DNA of 64,000 nucleotides. Origin: Corynebacterium sp. ACRPO. Its GTDB lineage: Bacteria > Actinomycetota > Actinomycetes > Mycobacteriales > Mycobacteriaceae. This document shows positions 25,401 to 34,373 of the stretch, one piece after another. The notes beneath the pieces are model-generated. The model worked only from the letters and a program-made list of their open reading frames with translations. It had not been told where the DNA came from and searched no databases. Location of the stretch: NCBI RefSeq assembly GCF_022347205.1, contig NZ_JAKRNE010000015.1:1-64000 (forward strand), written 5' to 3'. Within the stretch, counting starts at the first letter, position 1, and every line of letters begins with the position of its first letter. The translations under genes and the position numbers were made by a program.

Positions 25401-25851
25401 TCCCTCCTATGTGGCCGAGCAAACCGGCTGCACCATTGGCACGCTGCTGAGCGATCAACGCCTTGAATCCCTCCTTGGCGCTGCCAAGGAAGAGGCCGCC
25501 ACGGCCGCCATGGGTGCTGTCGTCACCTTTGAGGGCATCGTCCGCGATCACGATGGCGGACGGCCAGATGTCACCCTTCTTTCCTATAGCGCCCACCCAT
25601 CTGCGCCAGAGAAGCTGCAAGACGTCACCGATTCCGTCGCAGCCAACCACCCAGTGCGCCTGTGGGCCGCCCACCGCACGGGGGTTCTCAAGGTTGGCGA
25701 CCTCGCCTTTGCGGTAGTAGCGGCCGCCGCGCACCGTGGCGATGCCTTCCGGGCCGCCGAGGAATGCGCCGATCGCGTCAAGGCGGAAGTCCCCATCTGG
25801 AAGGAGCAGAGCCACGGCGATGGTTCCACCAATTGGGTGGGCCTGGAATGA
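25390..25851 (+). CDS. moaE: MoaE, molybdopterin synthase large subunit
   Basis: MoaE with MoaD adds the two dithiolene sulfurs to precursor Z. The 153 residues contain the opening fold around GAVVTFEGIVRDHDGG, the RTG motif in AAHRTGVLKVGD, the RxxAF segment HRGDAFRAAEECADRVK and the catalytic Lys region VPIWKEQ. GAAGG precedes its ATG, which overlaps the mog gene by 11 bases. Its stop overlaps the moeB start. Confidence 0.94.
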   Translation: MSTDPSYVAEQTGCTIGTLLSDQRLESLLGAAKEEAATAAMGAVVTFEGIVRDHDGGRPDVTLLSYSAHPSAPEKLQDVTDSVAANHPVRLWAAHRTGVLKVGDLAFAVVAAAAHRGDAFRAAEECADRVKAEVPIWKEQSHGDGSTNWVGLE

Positions 25852-26846
25852 GTATCCGCTATGCCCGCCAGGAAGCGCTCTGGGGCGGGGAGGGCCAGCG
25901 CAAGCTCAGCGACGCCCACGTAGCGGTCATTGGCGCCGGCGGCCTGGGCTCCCCGGCCCTGCTTTACCTCGCCGGCGCGGGGGTGGGCCGCATTTCGCTT
26001 TTCGACGACGACGTGGTCTCCCCCTCCAACCTGCACCGCCAAGTCATCCACACCACCGCCACCATCGGTACACCGAAGACGGATTCCGCCGCGACCGCCG
26101 TGCGCGCGCTCAATCCAGAGGTGGACATCACCTGCCACGGCCGCCTCGAATCAGCGACAGCGCTCGAGCAGCTACACGGCTGCGATCTCATCCTCGACGG
26201 CACCGATAACTTCGACGCCCGCTACCTCAGCTCCTGGGCTGCCCACGAGCTCGGCATCCCGCACGTATGGGCCTCCATCCTCGGCTTCGACGCACAGCTC
26301 AGCGTGTTCTGGTCCGGCCACGGCCCCGTCTACGAGGATGTCTTCCCCACCGCTCCCGCACCCGGCGAGGTTCCTTCCTGCTCCCAGGCCGGAGTTCTAG
26401 GACCAGTGGTCGGCATTGTCGGCTCAGCCATGGCGCTCGAAGCGCTCAAACTCATCACCGGCGTAGGCACCCCACTCATCGGCACGCTCGGCTACTTCGA
26501 CGCCCTTTCCGGTACCTGGGAATATATCCCGCTTCAGTCCACCGGCGCACAACCTACTCAGCCTGCCGACGCCCCCGAGGTCCGCGAGGTTCCCCTACAC
26601 GCCCCGCTTATCGACGTCCGCACCTCCCCCGAGCGCGCCCAATCCGCTATCCCCAATTCCACTCACTTTGAGCTCGACCGCATCCTCGCCGGCGAAGATC
26701 CCGACATCGAACCAGATGCTGCGGCCGTAATCTACTGCGCCAGTGGCATCCGCTCCGCCCAAGCCGTCGATATCCTCCGCAAACGCGGCTTCCCCCACGT
26801 CGTCTCCTTGCGCGGCGGCATCAATTCCTGGCTCGAGCAGCAGTAA
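25848..26846 (+). CDS. moeB: MoeB/MoeZ-type activating enzyme with C-terminal rhodanese domain
   Basis: An adenylyltransferase that activates the C-terminus of MoaD (and possibly ThiS-like proteins), fused to a sulfur-donating rhodanese domain. From the ATG at 25848 there are 332 residues. The E1-like part (about 1-235) has GAGGLGSPALLYLAGAG (ATP site) and DGTDNFDARY. The rhodanese domain (about 245-332) has the persulfide Cys in YCASGIRSA. In E. coli MoeB the first zinc Cys pair lies in YRCLFP; here the equivalent is YEDVFP, so the usual zinc tetrad looks incomplete. It is last in the operon. Confidence 0.91.
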   Translation: MSIRYARQEALWGGEGQRKLSDAHVAVIGAGGLGSPALLYLAGAGVGRISLFDDDVVSPSNLHRQVIHTTATIGTPKTDSAATAVRALNPEVDITCHGRLESATALEQLHGCDLILDGTDNFDARYLSSWAAHELGIPHVWASILGFDAQLSVFWSGHGPVYEDVFPTAPAPGEVPSCSQAGVLGPVVGIVGSAMALEALKLITGVGTPLIGTLGYFDALSGTWEYIPLQSTGAQPTQPADAPEVREVPLHAPLIDVRTSPERAQSAIPNSTHFELDRILAGEDPDIEPDAAAVIYCASGIRSAQAVDILRKRGFPHVVSLRGGINSWLEQQ

Positions 26847-26873
26847 CCGAATGTCCCTTGACAAGACCGCAGC

Positions 26874-27134
26874 CTAACGGTCGATTTTGGTTTTATGCTC
26901 CTTATTTCGCGCAAAAAGGAACCAGACAAGTGGCCCGAGGAACGGGTAGGCAAATGCCGCCATCACAAGCAATACCTTGACGCCTCCGCTATATCCCGAA
27001 CGGATGATGGAAATAAGAGAGGCCACCCAAAAGACCAACAGCCCAATAACGATGACGGCTCCTAGCCCGCTCCATAGCCAGCCATACGATGCCGGTATCT
27101 GCTCCTCAGCCAAGTAGGAAATGTAATTTGTCAT
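26874..27134 (-). CDS. PLDc_N-type small membrane protein
   Basis: An 86-residue protein with two membrane helices and the pattern of the phospholipase-D nuclease N-terminal (PLDc_N) family, in which a short stretch (VFWVASLISIIRSG) is followed by a second helix ending FLGPLVWFLF and a charged tail. The role of these proteins is unknown. The ATG at 27134 follows GAGGCG; a longer frame to 27188 is less likely. It is convergent with moeB, 27 bases apart. Confidence 0.75.
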   Translation of the reverse strand: MTNYISYLAEEQIPASYGWLWSGLGAVIVIGLLVFWVASLISIIRSGYSGGVKVLLVMAAFAYPFLGPLVWFLFARNKEHKTKIDR

Positions 27135-27256
27135 AGTCGCCTCAACGTTAACGGTGTTTGAAGTCCGTACCTCAAGGTAGAAGCTCAATGTAAACGCTGT
27201 CTGGCCGTGGACTTAAGTTTCACTGTCGCTCAGCGAAACCGTCCCACAACGTGAGT

Positions 27257-27285
27257 AGGCACCCTACCGAATCGGTAGGGTGCCT
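27257..27285. terminator. Near-perfect palindrome, probable terminator
   Basis: AGGCACCCTACCGA and its exact complement flank a single central A. On the plus strand TTAAAT follows. It lies in the 227 bases between the PLDc_N-type gene and tRNA-Ser, where no gene is seen, and no plus-strand gene ends nearby, so its partner transcript is unclear. Confidence 0.55.
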
Positions 27286-27361
27286 TAAATACTGCACTCC
27301 CTCACTCAGAAGCTATAAGCTTCTATGCTCCTTTAATTTAGAAAGGAAGCTTAGGCAGCTG

Positions 27362-27445
<84 letters not shown>

Positions 27446-27607
27446 ACGTTGTATTTCGTAAACGCTCTTCGCGCCTACGAAGCAACTTAGTCAGTGTACT
27501 AAATTGATAGCCCGGTTTCCCAAAAAGCCACCTGCAGCACTGAATGTCACCGTAGGATACTCCGAATTTCGTGGCACAGGACACACAAGGTTCGTTAGAT
27601 TGGGCCC

Positions 27608-28579
27608 ATGACTACAACACACATGAAGGCTATCGTTCAGACCGACCCGCAGGATCGTCGGTCCTTAGAGCTCCACGAAGTCGCTGTCCCTCAGCTGCGC
27701 CCCGGCGAAGTGCTCGTCAAGGTGCAGGCAACCGGCGTTAACCGGGGCGATATCCTGCAGACGATGGGTGCCTATCCGCCGCCACCAGGGGCATCGGAAA
27801 TCTTGGGCTTAGAAGCAGCAGGCACCATCGCCGATGCCGGGGATACGAACTGGGAGGTAGGCACCGAGGTGGGCTGCCTGCTCGCGGGTGGTGGCTACGC
27901 CGAATACGTTGCGGTTCCGCAGGGCCAGCTGCTTCCCGTGCCCAAGGGGTTGAGCATTGAGGAAACTGCAGCGGTAGTTGAGGTCGGATGCACCGTGTGG
28001 TCCAACCTGGGCATTGAAGCGGGCCTTCACGAGAGCCAGCGCGTCCTCATCCATGGCGGGGGCGGCGGCATTGGCACTTTTGCCATTCAGGTAGCCAAGG
28101 CGCTCGGCGCAGAGGTGGCGGTTACGGCTGGCTCGCAGGAGAAGTTGGAGCGTTGCCGCGAGCTGGGCGCCGATATTCTCATCAACTATAAGGAGCAGGA
28201 CTTCGTAGAAGAGTTGAAGGGAAGCTGCGATGTCGTTTTGGACATCATCGGTGCGAAATATCTGGAAAAGAATATGAAGTGCCTGGCTAAGGACGGCAAG
28301 CTCATCATCATTGGCATGCAGGGCGGCACCAAGGCGGAAATCAACTTGGGCGCCATGCTGCCCAAGCGCCTGACCATCCAGGGCACGACGCTGCGCGCCC
28401 GCGACTTAGAAGACAAGGCACAGATTGTGGCGGGCACGGTAGAAAATGTGTGGCCCATGTTGGAAGACGGCCGCGTAAAGCACGCGCTGCACGCCACTTA
28501 CCCGCTTGCCGACGCCGCCCAAGCCCACACCGCCCTAGACAGCGGCGAGGTCACCGGCACCTTGGTTCTTAACGTTTAG
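27608..28579 (+). CDS. NAD(P)H-quinone oxidoreductase / zinc-independent alcohol dehydrogenase family
   Basis: A 323-residue medium-chain reductase of the quinone oxidoreductase (PIG3-like) branch. Evidence is the motif VNRGDILQTMGAYPPPPGAS near residue 47, the Rossmann motif IHGGGGGIGTFAIQVAKALG near 149, and the absence of the Cys and His zinc ligands of alcohol dehydrogenases. It would pass electrons from NADPH to quinones or related carbonyl compounds in the cytoplasm. The stop overlaps the convergent gene by four bases. Confidence 0.88.
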   Translation: MTTTHMKAIVQTDPQDRRSLELHEVAVPQLRPGEVLVKVQATGVNRGDILQTMGAYPPPPGASEILGLEAAGTIADAGDTNWEVGTEVGCLLAGGGYAEYVAVPQGQLLPVPKGLSIEETAAVVEVGCTVWSNLGIEAGLHESQRVLIHGGGGGIGTFAIQVAKALGAEVAVTAGSQEKLERCRELGADILINYKEQDFVEELKGSCDVVLDIIGAKYLEKNMKCLAKDGKLIIIGMQGGTKAEINLGAMLPKRLTIQGTTLRARDLEDKAQIVAGTVENVWPMLEDGRVKHALHATYPLADAAQAHTALDSGEVTGTLVLNV

Positions 28580-29832
28580 GCCAGCGAGGCTACGACGCGG
28601 ATGAGATGCTCGACGTCGTGATGGGTGTTGAAGGGTCCGAGCGCAACAGTAACGGCACCGCCAATTTCTTCCACGCCCATCTCCGTGAGCAACGGGGTCT
28701 GCGGGGCAAGCGTGGTAACAAGGCCGTTATCGAAGAGGCGCTTGTACACGGTCTCGGCCGGAACACCCTTTACTGCGAAGGTGAGGCGCGGCAGGCGATC
28801 GTCGGAGGCGCCCGCGGCCGCTTCCCCGGTCACGCCAAGAATATGCACGGCGGGCAGGGTACTCAAGAAGGAATAGAGGTCAGCGCGCAGATCTTCCAGG
28901 TAGACGCTGAGCGCATCCATAGAGGCGCGCAGGCGCTTGCGGCGCGAGCCGCTCTCCCCACCGGCGAGGGCGGCAAGATGGTCTACAAGCGGTCCGACAC
29001 CGCCGGCCAGACCAGAGGAAATGGGCGTTTCCAGCTTGCGGGCGCCCTTGCCGGTATGCACCGGATCGAGGGAGTCGAGGCGGCGGAACATGCGGGTATC
29101 GCGGAAGACCAAAGCTGCTAGCTGCGGTCCGCCCAGCAGTCCCAGGTCGAGGCCCAAGATATCGGCGCCGAGATCATCAAAGTTGATGGGGCGGTAGGGG
29201 GCGATCGCAGAGACGTCGAGAAGCGTCCAGGCGCGGGAGCGCTCATGGACGGTGTCAATGATCTCGGCGGCCGGGGATACCGTGCCCAAAAGCTCGTGCG
29301 CGGCGGAAAAAGCGACAAGTCGCGTGGAGCCATCGACAAGCTCGGCAAATTGGAAACCTGGCAGCTCACCCGTGCCCAAATCTGGCTGGGCCCACCGGGT
29401 TTCTGCCTTGACCTCAGAAAACGCCGAGTACAAAGACGGCGGATCCAGTTTGGAGAGCACCACCGAGGAATTGCTGCCCAACAGCGGGCGGGCCGCGTGC
29501 GCCAAGGACTGGTACAACACGGGCAAGGACGGGCCAAGCACCACGCGGTCTGCCTTGGACCCGGTCAGATCCGCTACAGCCATGCGTGCGGCGGTGTAAT
29601 TACCATCGCCTTCCAAACGGCCCGGCGCGGGAGTGGCAGAGTGGGCGCCGCCTGGCCCCTCCTGGGTGGCCACTGCAGTAGACATCCGGAAGGAGCGCGC
29701 CACGCCGGAGGCGACGCGCTCAGAAATTTGGGGCACCGCGTGCGCGTTGAGGTAGGTCCAACCATCAGATAGCCCGGTGTATAAACCGCGCACACTGAAT
29801 ACGTCGTAGTGTGCCGAAGCTCCTGCTGGCAT
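28576..29832 (-). CDS. Class V aminotransferase-fold protein lacking the PLP lysine
   Basis: A 418-residue protein with the overall plan of cysteine desulfurase-like class V aminotransferases: an N-terminal YLNAHAVPQ segment, an Asp-bearing strand LLDVSAIAPYRPINF and the segment GADILGLDLGLLGGPQLA. In active members the last segment reads about DFYxxSGHKxxGP, where the Lys binds PLP; here the Lys position is Leu and the preceding His is absent. It is probably not a normal PLP enzyme. The ATG at 29832 follows GGGG at good spacing and is preferred to a longer frame. Function unknown. Confidence 0.72.
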   Translation of the reverse strand: MPAGASAHYDVFSVRGLYTGLSDGWTYLNAHAVPQISERVASGVARSFRMSTAVATQEGPGGAHSATPAPGRLEGDGNYTAARMAVADLTGSKADRVVLGPSLPVLYQSLAHAARPLLGSNSSVVLSKLDPPSLYSAFSEVKAETRWAQPDLGTGELPGFQFAELVDGSTRLVAFSAAHELLGTVSPAAEIIDTVHERSRAWTLLDVSAIAPYRPINFDDLGADILGLDLGLLGGPQLAALVFRDTRMFRRLDSLDPVHTGKGARKLETPISSGLAGGVGPLVDHLAALAGGESGSRRKRLRASMDALSVYLEDLRADLYSFLSTLPAVHILGVTGEAAAGASDDRLPRLTFAVKGVPAETVYKRLFDNGLVTTLAPQTPLLTEMGVEEIGGAVTVALGPFNTHHDVEHLIRVVASLA

Positions 29833-30006
29833 TACGGTCCCCTTCTTTATCGCACTAGGCATCGCCACACAGTGGCGGTCGGTTCCCTACTGTATACGCG
29901 TTTGTCCCAAGTTTCCCAAATCTGAATTTTCGCTGGATACCGCTGTTTTCGCAGGCTGGCGGCGTGTAGTTCCCGTTTGCCCAGCCCGCGCGCTAGGGTG
30001 TTGAGC

Positions 30007-30897
30007 GTGCAAGATAACAATCAACTGCGCGCTGATATCGCCCGCATGACCTCCCAGCCAGACGGCGAGGCCACCCCAGCGTCCCAGTCCGAGACCCTCA
30101 AGGCCGCCTTCGCGGACCTGGCGCAGGGTGCACAGCAGCGCGAGCTGTGGTTCAAACTGGGCATTCAAGATATTAAGCAGCGCTACCGCCGCTCTGTCCT
30201 GGGCCCGTTTTGGATCACCATCGCCACCGGCGTGATGGCCCTTGCCTTGGGCCTGTTGTATTCCATGCTCTTCCAGATTCCCGTCGCGGAGTTCCTCCCC
30301 CACGTCACCGTGGGCCTTATTATGTGGACCTTCATCTCGGGCTGCATCAAGGAAGGCTCCACCGTCTTCATTGACAACGAAGGCTTGATTAAGCAGCTCC
30401 CCGCCCCGCTTTCGGTACACGTATACCGCTTGGTGTGGCGCCAGACGCTGTTTTTGGGCCATAACCTCATCATCTGGTTGCTGCTTATCCTTATCTTCCC
30501 GCGCAACTTGGGGTGGGAGTTCTTCCTCTTCCTCCCAGGTTTGGCCTTGTTGCTGGTTAACGGCGTGTGGGTCACGATGTTCTTTGGCATCATCGCTACC
30601 CGCTTCCGTGACGTCGCTCCGCTGCTTGAAGCACTGACCCAGCTGCTGTTCTACGTCACCCCGATTGTGTGGATGACCAATACCTTGAAGGAGCAGGGCG
30701 GTGCGGTGTCCAGCCGCGCCCGCATCGCGGAAATCAACCCACTCTATCACTACCTGGAAATCGTCCGTGCGCCCATGATCGGTGAACCGGTGGCCGCCTA
30801 CCACTGGTGGATCGTCATCGGTTGCACCGTACTCGGCCTGCTCATCGCCGGCTTGGTCATGCGCAAGTGGCGCTTCCGCGTCAGCTACTGGGTTTAA
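30007..30897 (+). CDS. wzm: Wzm-type galactan ABC exporter permease
   Basis: A 296-residue ABC-2-type permease (GTG start, AGGG ahead) with six hydrophobic helices and the early motif LWFKLGIQDIKQRYRRSVLG typical of polysaccharide exporters. With Wzt and GlfT1 just downstream, as in the mycobacterial Rv3781-Rv3783 block, it is the membrane channel thought to move the lipid-linked galactan of arabinogalactan across the membrane. Confidence 0.92.
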   Translation: MQDNNQLRADIARMTSQPDGEATPASQSETLKAAFADLAQGAQQRELWFKLGIQDIKQRYRRSVLGPFWITIATGVMALALGLLYSMLFQIPVAEFLPHVTVGLIMWTFISGCIKEGSTVFIDNEGLIKQLPAPLSVHVYRLVWRQTLFLGHNLIIWLLLILIFPRNLGWEFFLFLPGLALLLVNGVWVTMFFGIIATRFRDVAPLLEALTQLLFYVTPIVWMTNTLKEQGGAVSSRARIAEINPLYHYLEIVRAPMIGEPVAAYHWWIVIGCTVLGLLIAGLVMRKWRFRVSYWV

Positions 30898-30943
30898 GCC
30901 CACGCCCTGCACTTCCTGAGATTCCTGGAAAGGATACAGACTG

Positions 30944-31747
30944 ATGGTCTCGATTGATACGTATAACGCGTGCGTGGACTTTCCCATCTTTGATGCCAAA
31001 TCCCGCTCGCTAAAGAAGGCCATGCTTTCTTCCGCCGGCGGCGCCATTGGCAAAAATGCCCAGAACACCGTCGTGGTGGAGGCGCTAAAGGATATTAACC
31101 TGCACCTGCGCGAGGGCGACCGCGTGGGTTTGGTAGGCCATAACGGCGCCGGCAAGTCCACCCTGCTGCGCCTTTTGTCTGGCATTTACGAGCCCACCCG
31201 TGGTTCTGCCGATGTGCGCGGCCGCGTGGCCCCCGTCTTTGATTTGGGCGTGGGCATGGACCCGGAGGTCTCTGGCTACGACAACATCATTATCCGTGGC
31301 CTCTTTTTGGGCCAGTCCATCAAGCAGATGAAGAAAAAGATGGATGAGATTGCGGAGTTTTCTGAACTCGGCGATTATCTCTCCATGCCGCTGCGCACCT
31401 ATTCCACCGGTATGCGCGTGCGCTTGGCGCTCGGCGTGGTGACGTCCATTGAGCCGGAAATCCTGCTGTTGGATGAGGGCATCGGCGCCGTCGACGCTGC
31501 TTTCATGGCCAAGGCCCGTGTACGCCTGCAAGAGCTGGTGAAGCGCTCCGGCATCCTGGTCTTTGCCTCCCACTCCAATGACTTCTTGGCGCAGCTGTGT
31601 AATACCGCGCTGTGGATCGACCACGGCGAGATCCGCTCGGTGGGCGAGGTTTCCGAGGTCGTCGGTGAATACGAAGGCCCTGAGGTGGGTGAGTACGTGC
31701 GCGACCTGCGCGAGCGTTTTGAAAATGAGGACACCAGCGGCAACTAG
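30944..31747 (+). CDS. wzt: Wzt-type galactan ABC exporter ATPase
   Basis: The 267-residue ATPase partner of Wzm. Walker A is GHNGAGKST near residue 66, the signature is YSTGMRVRLALG near 150, as is usual in this subfamily, Walker B is LLLDEG near 172 and the H-loop is ASHSND. It lacks the long C-terminal carbohydrate-binding domain of O-antigen Wzt. AAAGGA precedes the ATG at 9 bases. The end shares four bases with the convergent GNAT gene. Confidence 0.93.
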   Translation: MVSIDTYNACVDFPIFDAKSRSLKKAMLSSAGGAIGKNAQNTVVVEALKDINLHLREGDRVGLVGHNGAGKSTLLRLLSGIYEPTRGSADVRGRVAPVFDLGVGMDPEVSGYDNIIIRGLFLGQSIKQMKKKMDEIAEFSELGDYLSMPLRTYSTGMRVRLALGVVTSIEPEILLLDEGIGAVDAAFMAKARVRLQELVKRSGILVFASHSNDFLAQLCNTALWIDHGEIRSVGEVSEVVGEYEGPEVGEYVRDLRERFENEDTSGN

Positions 31748-32412
31748 CTGAGCATACGCAGCAACTGGTCCCCCACACCTTTCACGTCCACCCGCAGCCC
31801 TTCTGGCCGGTGATAGTCCGTGGCGCTCAGTCGCGCGCTAACCACCGGCCGGTTGACTTTTTCTGGGCCGGCAGGCTCTTCCTTTTTCTCGGTACTTATG
31901 CGGTAGCCCATCTTTTCACTCACCCGGGCTGAGGCAAGGTTGGTCTCTATCCAACTGGTGCGCAGCAAATGCGCATCGAGGTGGGAGAAGGAAAACTCGG
32001 CCACCGCTTGGCGGATAAGCGTGCCATAGCCTTGGCTTTGGAAGCGGTGTAATACCCATGATGCGGTTTCCACCTCCCGCGCGGCCGCAAAGTTTTCTGC
32101 CACCAAGTCCACCACACCCACCATTTCTTGGGTTACAACGTCGCGGGCGATGAAATCCAGGGTCCACTTTTGGGTACATAGCTTTGCACGATGCTCCCAC
32201 CGGTGCTGCGCCATGGCGGCGGGGGTATTCATCTTCTTATCAAAGAGCCAAGGAAAGGCGTGCTCTGGGATATTCGCGCCATAGATATCTGCCGCACCGA
32301 CTTGGACCACGCACGCGATGTCTTCATCGCGCATGACGCGCAGGTCGACTCCACGGCCAGTATCATCGCTGGCCCGTATGGTCACCGCAAAAGGCGGCCA
32401 GATACTTTCCAT
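31744..32412 (-). CDS. GNAT-family N-acetyltransferase (RimJ/RimL-like)
   Basis: A 222-residue protein with a GNAT acetyltransferase domain (about 25-180). The VDLRVMRDEDI strand, the acetyl-CoA region near FQSQGYGTLIRQAV (family Q/RxxGxG/A) and the late motif NLASARVSEKMGYR match the RimJ/RimL type that acetylates protein N-termini or small amines. The substrate is unknown. The ATG at 32412 is chosen; a GTG at 32466 would add 18 residues. It is interleaved, on the opposite strand, between wzt and glfT1. Confidence 0.82.
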   Translation of the reverse strand: MESIWPPFAVTIRASDDTGRGVDLRVMRDEDIACVVQVGAADIYGANIPEHAFPWLFDKKMNTPAAMAQHRWEHRAKLCTQKWTLDFIARDVVTQEMVGVVDLVAENFAAAREVETASWVLHRFQSQGYGTLIRQAVAEFSFSHLDAHLLRTSWIETNLASARVSEKMGYRISTEKKEEPAGPEKVNRPVVSARLSATDYHRPEGLRVDVKGVGDQLLRMLS

Positions 32413-32515
32413 ACGCTTCACAGTATCCACAACGCTGCGGTCATATCTACTTTTCGCTTCACCCACGCGGAGTGTTTCTGCGCTGGTCCCCTACCCCGGT
32501 GGCAAGATGGAACCC

Positions 32516-33430
32516 ATGACTGCCACCCTGACTTCCACCGGTTCCACCGCCGCCGTCATTGTTACCCATCAGCGCGCCGAGCTACTGCGGGCCTCGCTTG
32601 AACAGGTAGTCCACCAAACCCACCCCGTGCAGTGGGTAGTCGTGGTGGATAATGGCGCGGAAGATGCGGTGCGCGAACTCGTCGAATCCATGGCGGGTGA
32701 CCGGGGCGTCTACGTACCTTCGGAAACCAACCTGGGCGGCGCCGGTGGCTTTGCACTGGGCTTTCTTACCGCTCTTTCTTTGGGCGCCGATGCCGTGTGG
32801 TGCGCCGATGATGACGGCCGCCCTGCCGATCACGCGGTACTAGCGGAGCTGTATCGGGTGGCTGAAGCCAACCGCCTGCATGAGGTCTCCCCGGCGGTAT
32901 GCAATATTGACGATCCCGGCCGCCTCGCCTTCCCCCTGCGCCAGGGGCTGGTATGGCGCCGCCGGATGGACGAGCTGGAGGGCGATTTCCTGCCCGGCAT
33001 CGCCTCGCTTTTTAACGGCGCGCTGATTTCCGCCGCGGCCATGGAGATCATTGGCGTGCCGGACTACCGGCTGTTTATCCGCGGCGATGAGGTGGAATAC
33101 CACCGCCGGCTGGTTAATTCCGGTCTCTCCTTCGGCACGGCGCTGACCACCAGCTACCTGCACCCGGACGGATCGGATGAGTTCAAACCCATCCTGGGCG
33201 GGAAGATGCATACCCAGTACCCAGAAGGTGAGTTCAAGCGCTTTTTCACCTACCGCAATCGCGGCTACCTGCTGTGGCAGCGCGGCATGCGCAAGCTACT
33301 GCCCCAGGAATTTGCCCGCTTTGGCTGGTTCTTCTTGGTCCAGCGCCACGACCCGGCCGGCTTTCTCGAATGGCTAAAGCTCCACAACCGCGGGCGCCAA
33401 GAAGATTTCCGCCGGCCGCACCAGGGCTAG
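32516..33430 (+). CDS. glfT1: GlfT1 galactofuranosyltransferase
   Basis: A 304-residue GT-A (GT2-type) glycosyltransferase that should add the first galactofuranose units to the decaprenyl-linked GlcNAc-rhamnose primer. It has an N-terminal nucleotide-binding fold (AAVIVTHQRAELL), the metal/UDP motif CADDDGRP near residue 97 and a catalytic-base region FIRGDEVEYHRR near 187. A second start at 32507 (three extra residues) is possible. The context wzm-wzt-glfT1 matches mycobacteria. Its stop shares four bases with a gtrA gene. Confidence 0.9.
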   Translation: MTATLTSTGSTAAVIVTHQRAELLRASLEQVVHQTHPVQWVVVVDNGAEDAVRELVESMAGDRGVYVPSETNLGGAGGFALGFLTALSLGADAVWCADDDGRPADHAVLAELYRVAEANRLHEVSPAVCNIDDPGRLAFPLRQGLVWRRRMDELEGDFLPGIASLFNGALISAAAMEIIGVPDYRLFIRGDEVEYHRRLVNSGLSFGTALTTSYLHPDGSDEFKPILGGKMHTQYPEGEFKRFFTYRNRGYLLWQRGMRKLLPQEFARFGWFFLVQRHDPAGFLEWLKLHNRGRQEDFRRPHQG

Positions 33431-33921
33431 GACGGATCCTGCTTGGCGACGACCCTGACTCCCGCCTTCCTGAAAATAATCCAGCGTTGCACCGCAAAGT
33501 TCACCACGGTGGCGGTGCCTTGCGAGATGGCAAAGGCCACCACCAGGGAAAGGGTGGAGTTCCACTCCCAGTGGACGTCAAAAAGCTCAAAGAGGAACTT
33601 ATAGGCCACCATATTGACCACGAAGGTCACCCCGTAGGTGGCAAGCACCCCGGCAAAGCGCACCGCGGTGGCTTTGGCTTTAAAGGTCCAGCGGCGATTG
33701 AGCAAATAGGCCGCCCAGGTACCGACGATAAAGCCCACCGCCCGCGCCGGATCGGCGCTCAGCAGGCCGAAGCCGATCTGCAGGAGCCAGGTTAAGGAGA
33801 CGTCGATAAGCGCGGCAAGTGCCCCCGTCACCGCGAACTTGGCGCTTTGCGCGCGCAGGCTGGTCGAGCGCGAAGCCCGCCGGGCCGCGCCGCGCCACGT
33901 CCGTGGGGAGGCTGCTGCCAT
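33427..33921 (-). CDS. GtrA-family membrane protein (second of a tandem pair)
   Basis: A 164-residue, four-helix GtrA-like protein with a basic N-terminal tail and family motifs LNRRWTFKAKA near residue 75 and TVVNFAVQRWIIF near 137. GtrA proteins help present polyprenyl-linked sugars. Mycobacteria have one such gene (Rv3789) next to dprE1. Its ATG abuts the stop of the upstream gtrA, so the pair is co-translated. Confidence 0.87.
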   Translation of the reverse strand: MAAASPRTWRGAARRASRSTSLRAQSAKFAVTGALAALIDVSLTWLLQIGFGLLSADPARAVGFIVGTWAAYLLNRRWTFKAKATAVRFAGVLATYGVTFVVNMVAYKFLFELFDVHWEWNSTLSLVVAFAISQGTATVVNFAVQRWIIFRKAGVRVVAKQDPS

Positions 33922-34362
33922 CTATTTTTCCTTAAAGATAAAGGCCCTTTGAATGGCAAAGTTGGTCACCGTGGCCACGCCTTGGGCGATGACGAAGGCG
34001 ATGGTGTCTTTCACCGCCCCTTCAAAGCCGAGGGCCATAAGCGGCTCATTGAGCACCCAGTACAGGAAGTTTTGGACCGCAAAGGTAGAGGCGTACAAGA
34101 TGCCCACGGTCGCGGCCGTGCGGCCAGATACCTTCGCCCCAAAGGTCCACCGCGCATTGGCTAGGTAGGCGGCGATGGTGCCAAAGACCCAACCGATGGC
34201 CTTGGCGGCGGAACGGTGCAGCCCCAAATAGGTCAATAGCAGCGTGAGACCGTAGTCAATGGCGGCGGTAAATACGCCCACGGAAATAAAACGCACCAGC
34301 TGGGTGTGCAGCGAGGTGGACGAGGGCTTTACTTCTACGGCGTCGTCAGCGGAATTAGTCAC
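33922..34362 (-). CDS. GtrA-family membrane protein (first of a tandem pair)
   Basis: A 146-residue GtrA-like protein with four helices, starting at GTG 34362. The motifs ANARWTFGAKVSG (about 70-82) and ATVTNFAIQRAFIFKE (C-terminal) parallel those of the next gene, indicating a tandem duplication. Either copy could be the functional match of Rv3789, which is linked to arabinan assembly. The longer open frame to 34479 would overlap the preceding gene. Confidence 0.85.
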   Translation of the reverse strand: MTNSADDAVEVKPSSTSLHTQLVRFISVGVFTAAIDYGLTLLLTYLGLHRSAAKAIGWVFGTIAAYLANARWTFGAKVSGRTAATVGILYASTFAVQNFLYWVLNEPLMALGFEGAVKDTIAFVIAQGVATVTNFAIQRAFIFKEK

Positions 34363-34373
34363 GAGTGAGTAGC

